This document shows, piece by piece, positions 23,235-30,116 of a DNA stretch of 30,335 bases. Source of the DNA: CAZLKN01 sp964560135. GTDB lineage: Bacteria; Actinomycetota; JAICYB01. Under the pieces are notes generated by a model. The model was not told the DNA's origin, made no database searches, and saw only the letters and a program-made list of their open reading frames with translations. The DNA lies in assembly GCA_964560135.1 (NCBI GenBank), contig CAZLKN010000037.1, forward strand, positions 1 to 30,335, written 5' to 3'. Made by a program: the position numbers and the translations under genes. The number at the start of each line of letters is the position of its first letter. The first letter of the stretch is position 1.

Positions 23235-23485
23235 GGCAGGAAGCCTACCCGCTCGTGTGGCCCGCGGGATGACGTTTCCCGCGCCACCGCGGCGGCCAGG
23301 TCCCGGTCGGCGTCCCCGAGGCCGCCGGAGAGCACCCGCCGGATCACGGCCAGGCTCAGCCCTTCGCGTTGGAGCGCCCGCCGCGGGGGCGATCCGACCC
23401 CCCAGGGGAGCTGGACGAGACGGGGGCCAAGTTCCGGACGATGCTCGACGCCCTCGGGCTCTAGGCCCTCTCGGTAAGCAGATCG
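23219..23485 (-). pseudogene. Start-less reading frame, possible MerR-like remnant
   Basis: The 335-bp gap between the small-subunit gene and the Ig-repeat gene holds an open frame of 88 codons ending in TGA at 23219-23221, inside the start of the small-subunit gene. It has no usable start codon near its beginning, and its upstream stop is at 23486-23488. The translation includes RRALQREGLSLAVIRRVLSGG and then GDADRDLAAAVARE, which has the feel of the helix after the DNA-binding domain of MerR-type regulators. It could be the surviving 3' end of a regulator gene. The evidence is weak and chance remains possible at this G+C. Confidence 0.25.
23242..23247 (-). promoter_or_regulatory. -10-like TAGGCT, leaderless promoter of the GMC operon
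   Basis: TAGGCT on the minus strand is followed by seven bases (TCCTGCC) and GTG 23234. There is no purine-rich ribosome site between. Confidence 0.5.
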
Positions 23486-23570
23486 TCACCTCGGGGCTAT
23501 ACCAGGGCACAGTCGCGATCCCGTAGGGTTCCGTACCGAGACCACATCTCCCAAGAGGAAAGGTGACTTC

Positions 23571-25151
23571 ATGGATAATCGCGCAGGAAGGCGTCTGTGG
23601 CTGTGTGTGCCGATGGCGCTTATGCTGCTCGGGGTGGGCATGCAGTCCCCGGCGAACGCCAGGACGTCCATCACCACGATCCCGCAGTGGGCCGGCGACA
23701 GTGTTGGTTCATTCGGAAAGCCGAACACGGCAACCTACGGCCAGACGTTCACGACGCCGGTCGACGGCGAGATGAGCTCGTTCACCGTTCTGATGCGGCT
23801 CCCGACACACGTGATGTTCAGGGGTTACGTCTATGAGTGGGACGGTGCCAAGCCGGTGGGCACGGGGTACGAAACGGCGCCCATGACGACTTCGAATCCC
23901 GACATCTTTCAGGGGGTCACCTTCCCGGTCAACTTCCCGGTGTCGGCGGGCCAGCAGTACGTGGTCTTCGCCAGCATCTCCAAGGATTACGAAGAGTTCG
24001 CCGACGGCACTGGGCAGTGGGGGCTGATGGGCGACGACAGCGCTCACCCGGGTGGGAACTTCGTCTTCATGAACAACGGGAACTTCGGCCAGCTGTTCAC
24101 CGAACCGTGGGACAGCTTCTCGAAGGATCTCGCATTCCGGGTGGTCATCGAAGATGTCACTCCGCCGGAGATCACACCGTCCCTGACACCGGCCGCCAAC
24201 GCGGCCGGCTGGCACAATTCCGATGTGTCGCTGTCGTGGGACGTGAGGGACCCCGAGAGCGGGATCGGGTCCTCCACCGGATGTGACCCGCAGACCATCG
24301 CCTCCGAGACGGCCGGCGTTACGTTCACCTGCACCGCCGTCAACTGGGGTGAGCTCAGTGCGAGCGAATCGGTGACGGTGAAGCTGGACAAGACGCCTCC
24401 CGGGCTTACGGGGGGTCGGTCGCCGGCTCCCAACGCCGACGGCTGGAACAACACCGACGTAACGGTGACCTTCGACTGCACCGACGCGCTGTCGGGCGTC
24501 GCGTCGGTCACTGGTCCCCAGACCGTTTCGGCCGACGGAGCCGGACAGTCGCGATCGGGTACCTGCGCCGACGTGGCCAGGAACTCCTCGTCCGCGACGG
24601 TCGGCGACTTCAGCATCGACAAGACGGCGCCCTCGATCTCCGGGACGGCATCGCCGGCTCCCAACGCCGACGGCTGGAACAACACCGACGTCACGGTTGC
24701 CTTCGACTGCTCCGACGCCACGTCGGGTGTCGCCACGTGCAGTGACGATGAGGTTTTGAATGCCGAAGGCGCCGGCCAGTCGGCCGCCGGGACCGTCACG
24801 GACCTGGCCGGCAACGCGGCTTCTGTCACCGTCGAGAACGTCAACATCGACAAGACCGGACCCACCACGACGGTCACGCTCGCACCGGCCCTCGTCCGCC
24901 CGCTGGACCAGACCATCGACGGCACCTCGGTCGACAACCTGTCCGGGACGGCCTCGGTCACGGTTACGCTCACGGATCCGCTCGGGTCGACCACGACCCT
25001 CGCGGCCACGTGCGCTCCCGGATGCGCGACGTGGACGGTGGCGGTTCCCGCTTCGCTCGCACCTGGCCTCTACGTCGTCACGGCGAGCGGTGAAGACGTC
25101 GCCGGTAACCCGGGCGACGCGTCTTTGCCGGTCGCAGTGCTGTTCGTCTAG
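23571..25151 (+). CDS. Secreted protein with Ig-like repeats
   Basis: The 526-residue protein starts at ATG 23571 after AAGAGGAAAGG. A signal peptide (RRLWLCVPMALMLLGVGM, probable cleavage after ANA near residue 31) is followed by a beta-rich domain (about 35-195: FTTPVDGEMSSFTVLM, FPVSAGQQYVVFASI) like the anchor-type domains of bacterial surface proteins. Three Ig-like units then follow, beginning TPPEITPSL, TPPGLTGGR and TAPSISGTA, each with a D/N-GW-N-DV-V core; the last two share a 41-nt identical stretch of DNA. A fourth, more diverged unit (TGPTTTVTL) closes the protein. There is no LPXTG or membrane anchor, so it is probably released or wall-associated. An adhesin or matrix role is plausible. 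Confidence 0.85.
   Translation: MDNRAGRRLWLCVPMALMLLGVGMQSPANARTSITTIPQWAGDSVGSFGKPNTATYGQTFTTPVDGEMSSFTVLMRLPTHVMFRGYVYEWDGAKPVGTGYETAPMTTSNPDIFQGVTFPVNFPVSAGQQYVVFASISKDYEEFADGTGQWGLMGDDSAHPGGNFVFMNNGNFGQLFTEPWDSFSKDLAFRVVIEDVTPPEITPSLTPAANAAGWHNSDVSLSWDVRDPESGIGSSTGCDPQTIASETAGVTFTCTAVNWGELSASESVTVKLDKTPPGLTGGRSPAPNADGWNNTDVTVTFDCTDALSGVASVTGPQTVSADGAGQSRSGTCADVARNSSSATVGDFSIDKTAPSISGTASPAPNADGWNNTDVTVAFDCSDATSGVATCSDDEVLNAEGAGQSAAGTVTDLAGNAASVTVENVNIDKTGPTTTVTLAPALVRPLDQTIDGTSVDNLSGTASVTVTLTDPLGSTTTLAATCAPGCATWTVAVPASLAPGLYVVTASGEDVAGNPGDASLPVAVLFV
24420..24460 (+). repeat. Intragenic 41-nt direct repeat, copy 1
   Basis: This stretch encodes the SPAPNADGWNNTDV part of the second Ig-like unit. 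It is identical to 24651-24691, offset by 231 nt (77 codons), and similarity continues beyond it with a few changes. Confidence 0.85.
24651..24691 (+). repeat. Intragenic 41-nt direct repeat, copy 2
   Basis: Identical to 24420-24460, in the third Ig-like unit. Identity at DNA level implies recent duplication or gene conversion between units. Confidence 0.85.
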
Positions 25152-25180
25152 CTAGGAGACCGTTCGTGTGCGAGACGGCA

Positions 25181-25216
25181 GGCCGAGCGGTGGCCAGGTT
25201 GCTGGCCCGCTCGGCC
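25181..25216. terminator. Strong hairpin after the Ig-repeat gene
   Basis: GGCCGAGCGG (25181-25190) and CCGCTCGGCC (25207-25216) pair perfectly over 10 bp. Inside, GCCA (25193-25196) pairs with TGGC (25203-25206), leaving a two-base bulge and a six-base loop. It starts 29 nt after the stop codon. No T tract follows, so it may be a GC-type terminator or a structured element. Confidence 0.55.
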
Positions 25217-25274
25217 CCCGTCCGCGCCATGCTTCTGGGAGGGATATGTCGAGTTGGGGCCGGCAGCGGCATGA

Positions 25275-25280
25275 TAGGCT
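25275..25280 (+). promoter_or_regulatory. -10-like TAGGCT upstream of the FHA gene
   Basis: TAGGCT lies 19 nt before ATG 25300, with TTGGGG 15 bp further upstream as a poor -35. The predicted leader of about 13 nt contains the ribosome site GGGGGGAG. Confidence 0.5.
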
Positions 25281-25299
25281 CTCACGCAGGGGGGAGCCG

Positions 25300-25896
25300 A
25301 TGCCTGCACACCTTGAGATCCGCAAGCCCTCGGGGAACGACTTCGTCGAGCTCGTCGGAGACCGCGCCCTTATCGGCAAGGGCCGCGACAACGATGTCGT
25401 GGTCGCGCACGACCCGACCGTCTCGCGCCGGCACGCCGCCTTCGAGCGCTACGGCGCTGGATGGTCCGTACGCGACCTCGGCAGCCGCAACGGGACGACG
25501 GTCAACGGCGATCGCATCCTCGTCGAGCGTATCCTCTATGGGGGGGATGAGATCCGGCTGGGTTCCACGAGGATCCTGTTCCGCTCCGACGAGCCCGCCG
25601 TGATGACCGAGACCTCCCCTGTCGAGCGCGCCCCAGAGCTGACACCGCGTGAGCGCGACATCCTCGTCTCGTTGTGCAGGCCGGTTCTGTCCGACAACCC
25701 GTTTACCGAACCCGCCACCGTGAAGCACATCGCTGCCGAGCTCGTCGTCACCGAGGCCGCGGTCAAGCAGCACCTCGGACGCCTCTACGGCAAGTTCGAC
25801 ATCTTCGAGGAACGCGAGCGCCGCCGTTATCTCGCCAACGAGGCCATCCGGCGGGGCGCCGTGACGATCGCCGACCTCCGCGACCGGGGCATGTGA
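25300..25896 (+). CDS. FHA-domain protein with C-terminal helix-turn-helix
   Basis: The 198-residue protein has an FHA domain (about 1-100) with all key residues: GKGRDND (R29), VSRRH (S42, H45), SRNGT (N64) and VNG (N69). It should bind phosphothreonine. Residues about 112-190 form a helical domain with LTPRERDIL, EPATVKHIAAELVVTEAAVK and QHLGRLYGKF, which looks like a winged helix-turn-helix of LuxR/response-regulator flavour, so it may bind DNA. ATG 25300 has GGGGGGAG upstream and ends in ATGTGA overlapping the kinase GTG. The likely scheme is that the adjacent kinase phosphorylates itself or this protein and phospho-recognition alters DNA binding; that is inference from domains and coupling. 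Confidence 0.9.
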   Translation: MPAHLEIRKPSGNDFVELVGDRALIGKGRDNDVVVAHDPTVSRRHAAFERYGAGWSVRDLGSRNGTTVNGDRILVERILYGGDEIRLGSTRILFRSDEPAVMTETSPVERAPELTPRERDILVSLCRPVLSDNPFTEPATVKHIAAELVVTEAAVKQHLGRLYGKFDIFEERERRRYLANEAIRRGAVTIADLRDRGM

Positions 25897-28800
25897 GCTC
25901 CCGCTATCTCCGCGGCCGCTACGAGCTGCTCCGCCCCCTGGGCGGCGGCGGCCAGGGTGAAGTGCTTGAGGCCATCGACCACCTCCACGGGCGGCGGGTG
26001 GCGATCAAGATCCGACACGTCCCCGACCCGGATGGGCGCGAGAGGATCCTCCGCGAAGCTCGTGTGCTGTTCGGCCTCCGTCCCCACGAGAACATCGCCC
26101 TCGCCCGCGAGGATTTCTTCGTGGATGACCGTTACTACCTCGTCATGGACTGGGTGGAGGGCACCGACCTGCGCGAGATGTTGGCCGAACGCGGCACCCT
26201 CCCGCTCGGCGAGACCGTCGCCGTCCTCGACCAGATCGCATCGGCGCTGGATCACCTCCACGCCCACGACCCGCCGATCCTGCACCTCGACGTCAAGCCG
26301 TCCAACGTCGTCTTCGATCCCTCTGGGCGCGCCGTCCTCGTCGACTTCGGCATCTCCGGCGATTCCACGGCCGGGACGCTCGACCACCGCGCTCCCGAGC
26401 TCCTCGCCGGCGCCGATCTGGGCCCAGCCGCCGACGTGTACGGTCTCGCCGTGACCGCGTACCGCATGCTGACCGGCGCCGTCCCGCAGGTCGGAGCGTG
26501 GTCCGACATCGAGGGCGCCGTCGGCGAGCAGGCTAGGCGCCTGCGCGAAGCCTTCACGAAGGCGCTGTCCTACGATCCGGGGAAGCGGCCCCGTACCGCG
26601 TCCGCGTTCGTGGACGCGATCCGCCCGAACGCAACACCGACGAACCTGCCGTCGATCCCGTCGACGTTCGTCGGTCGCCGGTCGTTGGCTACGCAGGTGG
26701 AAGACTCGCTCTGGGCCGGACCGGTGGTGACGCTGACCGGCACGGGCGGCGCCGGCAAGACGAGGCTCGCGCTGCATGTGGCGTCCCGGTTGCTCGGCCG
26801 GTTCCCGGGGGGCGTGTGGTTCGTCGACCTGTCCGCGACGACGGATCCGATGTCGTTGCCCGCGGAGGTGGGGCTCGCGATCGGTGGCGTCGAAGCGCGT
26901 GCGGCTGGTGCCTCGGCCGCGCTGGAGGCGGCGATCGGTGAGGAGATCGTCCTGCTCGTCCTGGACAACTGCGAGCATCTGCTCGAGGCGTCCGCCGCCC
27001 TGGTGTCGACGCTCACGGGAGGTTGTCCAGGGCTGACCGTCCTCGCGACGAGCCGCGTGACGCTCGGCATTCCGCAGGAGATCCTGGTCCATGTGGAGGG
27101 GTTGTCGCTGCCCGACGGCGACTCGCCGGACGACCTTGAGGGAAGCGAGGCGGGACGGCTGTTCCGAGATCGCGCGGTTCCGGCCCGTCCGGATTTCGCG
27201 ATCACCTCCGCCAACGCGACCGATCTCGCAGAGCTGTGTCGTGCGCTGGACGGGCTTCCGCTCGCGATCGAGCTGGCCGCAGCGCGCCTCTCGGCCTTCC
27301 CGCCCGGCGAGCTCCGCAAGATGCTGACCGGTCCCGAAGCAGCGTCCGTGCTGGAGGGGGCGATCGCATGGTCGCACGACCTGCTCTCGTCGCATGCGCG
27401 TGTGCTGCTCCGTCGGCTCAGTGTGTTCGCCGGGCCGTTCGACCTGGACGCTTCGCGCGAGGTCTGCGGATCCGGGGACCTCGACGCGGGCGATGTCCTG
27501 GACGTCCTGCTGCGGCTGACGGCCGCGTCGCTCGTCGAGACCGTCGCCGGTGACGGCGTCCGCTACCGGCTGCTCGAGACCGTCCGTGCTTTCGCCGCCG
27601 CTCGTCTGGCCGATGCGGGTGAGGTCGAGGGCACGCGCGAACGCCTGGTCTCGTGGGCGACAACGCTAACCGATCAGGCCAGCGTGGGGATGTCGGGGGC
27701 GGAGCGTGCCGAGTGGACGGCACGTCTCGAGGCGGACCACGACAACATCCGTGCGGCGCTGGGGGCGGCGGTCGCGTGGCCGGACGACCATGCCGCCCGG
27801 ATCGCGTCGGCCATGGCTGAGTTCTGGAGCCTTCGTGGGTATCTCACAGAGGGTCGACGGTGGCTGGAGCGGGCGGTGGAGGGACGACAGCGCACGGCAA
27901 CGGTCTCGGCGGCGTTGTCGGCGTCCGGCGGCCTGGCTCGTGACCAGGGTGACGCCGCGGGGGCCCAGGACGCGTTCGGTCGAGCGCTCGATGCCGCGCG
28001 TGATGTCGGCGGTGCGGCCGAAGAGCTCGTCGCGCTCCGAGGGCTGAGCATGCTGGCCGCCGACCGGGGTGCACACGAGGAGGCCGAGGCGTTGTTCGGG
28101 CGTTGCCTGGACGTGGCCCGGAGCATGGGGAATGAGCAGCAGGCGACGTCCGCCCTCCACGAGCTCGGCATCGTCAGCATCGTGCGGGGCCACCTGGACG
28201 AGGCCAGGGAACGTCTCGAGGGGGCGCTCGCGTCGTTCACTCGCTTGCAGAGTGATCAGGGGACCTTCCAGACCCGGTATGCGCTCGGTTCGCTCGAAGC
28301 GCTCGAGGGCAACCACGCTGAGGCCCAATCACATCTGGAGGCGGCGGTCGAGCTCGCTCGACAGCTCGGCTCCCTCAGCCACGAGGTCCGCGCCTTGGTG
28401 CAGCTCGCCGTGGTGTCGCTGAGCGGCGACGACCTCGACACGGCCCGCACCGCGATCGACCGGGCTGGCGAGCTGGCGGCCGAGCTCGGCGAGGACTTCG
28501 TCCAGGCGGGGGTGCATCGTGTGGCCGCAGACCTCGCGATCTCGGAGGACGACCCGGGCCGCGCCTATGAGCACCTCGCGGCGTGCGTCGACACCTTCCG
28601 CACGGCGGAACGGGTCGTGAGCCTGGTGTGGGTGCTGCGGGGGATGGGGACCGCGGCGATCCGCCGCGACAGGCTCCACGACGCGCGGAACCACCTCTCC
28701 GAGGCGCTGGAGCTGGCGACTGCGAGCTCACTGGACGGGATGATCGTCGCGTGCCGGACCGGTCTGGCTGAGCTCGCCCATGCCGAGTCGTGTCGTGAGG

Positions 28801-28997
28801 ACGCCGTCCGGGAGCTGACCGATGCCCTGCGGTTGGCCGTCGGCCTCGGACCGGGAGACCTCGAGCCCAGCGCTCTGGACGATGCGCTGGAACTGACCGC
28901 TCGGCTCTGTGGATCCGATGCTCGTCCCGCCGACGCCGAGGCGGGTCTCAGGATGCTGGATGCACACCCGGATCTCCCGCGATCGCGTCGTGCGTAA
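25893..28997 (+). CDS. Ser/Thr kinase fused to STAND NTPase and TPR region
   Basis: The 1034-residue protein begins at GTG 25893, overlapping the FHA gene by four bases. Kinase domain, about 8-245: Gly loop LGGGGQGEV, K39 (VAIKI), E55, HLDVKPSN (131-138, D133), DFG (151-153), APE (167-169). The stretch between DFG and APE is only 13 residues, which is short. An NB-ARC/AfsR-like NTPase follows from FVGR (259): P-loop GTGGAGKT (283-290), Walker B VLLVLDNCEH (353-362), and the GLPLAIELAAARL motif. From about 590 on, helical pairs resembling TPRs (SALSASGGLARDQGDAAGAQDAFGRAL and others) run to the C-terminus. No membrane segment is seen, so unlike PknB it is a soluble sensor-kinase. STAND proteins usually oligomerise on ligand binding by the TPR part. 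Confidence 0.92.
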   Translation: MSSRYLRGRYELLRPLGGGGQGEVLEAIDHLHGRRVAIKIRHVPDPDGRERILREARVLFGLRPHENIALAREDFFVDDRYYLVMDWVEGTDLREMLAERGTLPLGETVAVLDQIASALDHLHAHDPPILHLDVKPSNVVFDPSGRAVLVDFGISGDSTAGTLDHRAPELLAGADLGPAADVYGLAVTAYRMLTGAVPQVGAWSDIEGAVGEQARRLREAFTKALSYDPGKRPRTASAFVDAIRPNATPTNLPSIPSTFVGRRSLATQVEDSLWAGPVVTLTGTGGAGKTRLALHVASRLLGRFPGGVWFVDLSATTDPMSLPAEVGLAIGGVEARAAGASAALEAAIGEEIVLLVLDNCEHLLEASAALVSTLTGGCPGLTVLATSRVTLGIPQEILVHVEGLSLPDGDSPDDLEGSEAGRLFRDRAVPARPDFAITSANATDLAELCRALDGLPLAIELAAARLSAFPPGELRKMLTGPEAASVLEGAIAWSHDLLSSHARVLLRRLSVFAGPFDLDASREVCGSGDLDAGDVLDVLLRLTAASLVETVAGDGVRYRLLETVRAFAAARLADAGEVEGTRERLVSWATTLTDQASVGMSGAERAEWTARLEADHDNIRAALGAAVAWPDDHAARIASAMAEFWSLRGYLTEGRRWLERAVEGRQRTATVSAALSASGGLARDQGDAAGAQDAFGRALDAARDVGGAAEELVALRGLSMLAADRGAHEEAEALFGRCLDVARSMGNEQQATSALHELGIVSIVRGHLDEARERLEGALASFTRLQSDQGTFQTRYALGSLEALEGNHAEAQSHLEAAVELARQLGSLSHEVRALVQLAVVSLSGDDLDTARTAIDRAGELAAELGEDFVQAGVHRVAADLAISEDDPGRAYEHLAACVDTFRTAERVVSLVWVLRGMGTAAIRRDRLHDARNHLSEALELATASSLDGMIVACRTGLAELAHAESCREDAVRELTDALRLAVGLGPGDLEPSALDDALELTARLCGSDARPADAEAGLRMLDAHPDLPRSRRA

Positions 28998-29285
28998 ACC
29001 AGGTCTGCGGTAACGGCGGTCGAACGGGAGCTTCAAGCGCCTGAGACGAGCTTGCGCTCACAGGTCGGCGGCTGGACGCCGAGCCGGAGCGCGGGAAGGT
29101 GATCGTTGCCTGTGCGCTGCGCTCGAGCAGCCCGCCGCGGACGGTGACCTCTGCGTCCCATGTGGCGGAGTTGTCACCGGTGAGATCCGCCGGCTCTGCC
29201 CGTCTGACAGGGTGGTGAACAGCGGTGCACGACCGCAGTGAGAGTGCGGGCTGCTCCTGTACCCGGTTGGACGGCGGGATGCCCT
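28998..29285. other. Intergenic stretch with no supported gene
   Basis: The 288 bp between the kinase and the zinc-ribbon membrane protein contains no convincing gene. A minus-strand frame reads ATWDAEVTVRGG and ATITFPRSG, which is beta-like and could be a remnant, but it lacks a start and merges into the antisense of the next gene. A five-base hairpin (GCGGT/ACCGC) lies near 29222-29237. Confidence 0.4.
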
Positions 29286-29591
29286 TCATGCGAGAGGTCC
29301 CCCACAGTACCGACAGAACTGCGTGCCGCGCCCAGAGCGTCTCCCGCACGTCGGGCATACGGAGGGCGGGGTAGTCGAACCACCCGGATCGCGTTCGGAC
29401 GAAGCTGGATGACTGACAAGGGCCCAAACCAACGCACCCACCCAGCCGATCAGGCTCCATCCCAGGAGGATGTTCACCATGGCGATCCCGGCCAGGCTCT
29501 GGCTGCGTCGAACTGCCGCGACGATCAACGGAACGAGGTACACGGGCAGGAGCAAGAGAAGGATCAAGAGTTCGGTTGCCCCCAGTCTCAC
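29286..29591 (-). CDS. Superinfection-immunity-like membrane protein with zinc ribbon
   Basis: The 101-residue reading starts at GTG 29591, behind GGGGGA; TTG 29615 is an alternative start eight codons upstream. Two membrane helices (LLILLLLLPVYLVPLIVAA, and about AMVNILLGWSLIGWVGALVWAL) flank RRSQSLAGI, the pattern of the superinfection immunity (Imm-like) family first seen in phage T4. After a Ser/Pro linker the C-terminus carries CPTCGRRSGRGTQFCRYCGG, a zinc ribbon with four cysteines. Chromosomal homologues are widespread in bacteria and their role is mostly unknown; immunity to phage is not implied by the fold alone. Confidence 0.72.
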   Translation of the reverse strand: MRLGATELLILLLLLPVYLVPLIVAAVRRSQSLAGIAMVNILLGWSLIGWVGALVWALVSHPASSERDPGGSTTPPSVCPTCGRRSGRGTQFCRYCGGPLA

Positions 29592-29685
29592 GCCCGTCCC
29601 CCAGAGGCTGTCCAACGATCCTTGAGCTCAGCCGCGCGAGGCCAAGCCCAACGTCGTCTGCCCTTGTGAGCTCTATGGCTTCCGC

Positions 29686-29957
29686 TCACCGTTCCGTCAC
29701 CGTCCCCAGGTTCCCGTCAGGATCCTCCTACTGTGCCGAACGACCCCAGGGGACGGGAGCCGGCTCTCGCACCACACGGACTCCAGCAGAGAGGGCTCGG
29801 TCGGACCCTTCTCACCCCAGTCGCCCCACATGACCTCGTAATGTTCCACGTTCTCCGGCTCGTGGGGCTCGCTGAACTCCAACGGGACGCCCACTACGTC
29901 TCGATAGAAGCTGGCGGAACGCTCGAGATCGCGAACCCAAAGTGCCACCGCGGTCAT
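29686..29957 (-). pseudogene. Broken VOC-family gene (deletion, frameshift, stop)
   Basis: From ATG 29957 the frame reads TAVALWVRDLERSASFYRD and VGVPLEFSEPHEPENVEHYE, a clear VOC N-terminal half, as far as GEKGPTEPS. In the next frame, about 180 nt on, the C-terminal end is recognisable: GVRVVREPAPVPWGRSAQ, then a TAG where Tyr is expected, then EDPDGNLGTVTER. About 30 middle residues are missing. So the gene has lost its centre, shifted frame and gained a stop. The ATG overlaps the stop of a 38-codon frame (ATGA). Sequencing or assembly error could mimic the stop or the shift, but hardly the missing centre. Confidence 0.7.
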
Positions 29958-30070
29958 GCGCCGGACATCTGCCATCCGAAGCGGTTCCCTTCAAGTGTCA
30001 CTTGCACCGGCCTTGAGCCGTCGGGCTGTATGACGACCTTGGACGTCTCGGGCCCATCGAAGATAAGCAT
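29954..30070 (-). CDS. Short ORF of 38 codons, possibly a gene remnant
   Basis: ATG 30070 opens a frame encoding LIFDGPETSKVVIQPDGSRP and a VTLEGNRFGW ending, of beta-strand character. Its TGA overlaps the ATG of the broken VOC gene by four bases, the usual operon overlap in this genome. AGAGGT lies a few bases before the ATG. There is an in-frame TAA 39 nt upstream. Given the decayed surroundings it may be the tail of a larger lost gene. Confidence 0.35.
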   Translation of the reverse strand: MLIFDGPETSKVVIQPDGSRPVQVTLEGNRFGWQMSGA

Positions 30071-30116
30071 ATGGACCTCTGGCGACGGCGAGAAGCGGTC
30101 CGGTTACATTCGCGAG

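Noticed and set aside
22800..23510. Longer small-subunit gene starting at ATG 23510
   Set aside because: The extra N-terminal residues are low-complexity Arg/Pro/Gly with no signal peptide, and the TAGGCT/GTG pair at 23247/23234 gives a better start.
25168..25299. Extended FHA protein starting at GTG 25168
   Set aside because: It would include the 10-bp hairpin and the TAGGCT element, and the FHA domain begins right after ATG 25300, which has a good ribosome site.
28948..29460. Minus-strand frame of 170 codons spanning the gap and the zinc-ribbon gene
   Set aside because: Its first third is antisense or out of frame to the zinc-ribbon membrane gene and its end runs into the kinase; only a short beta-like piece in the middle might be a remnant.
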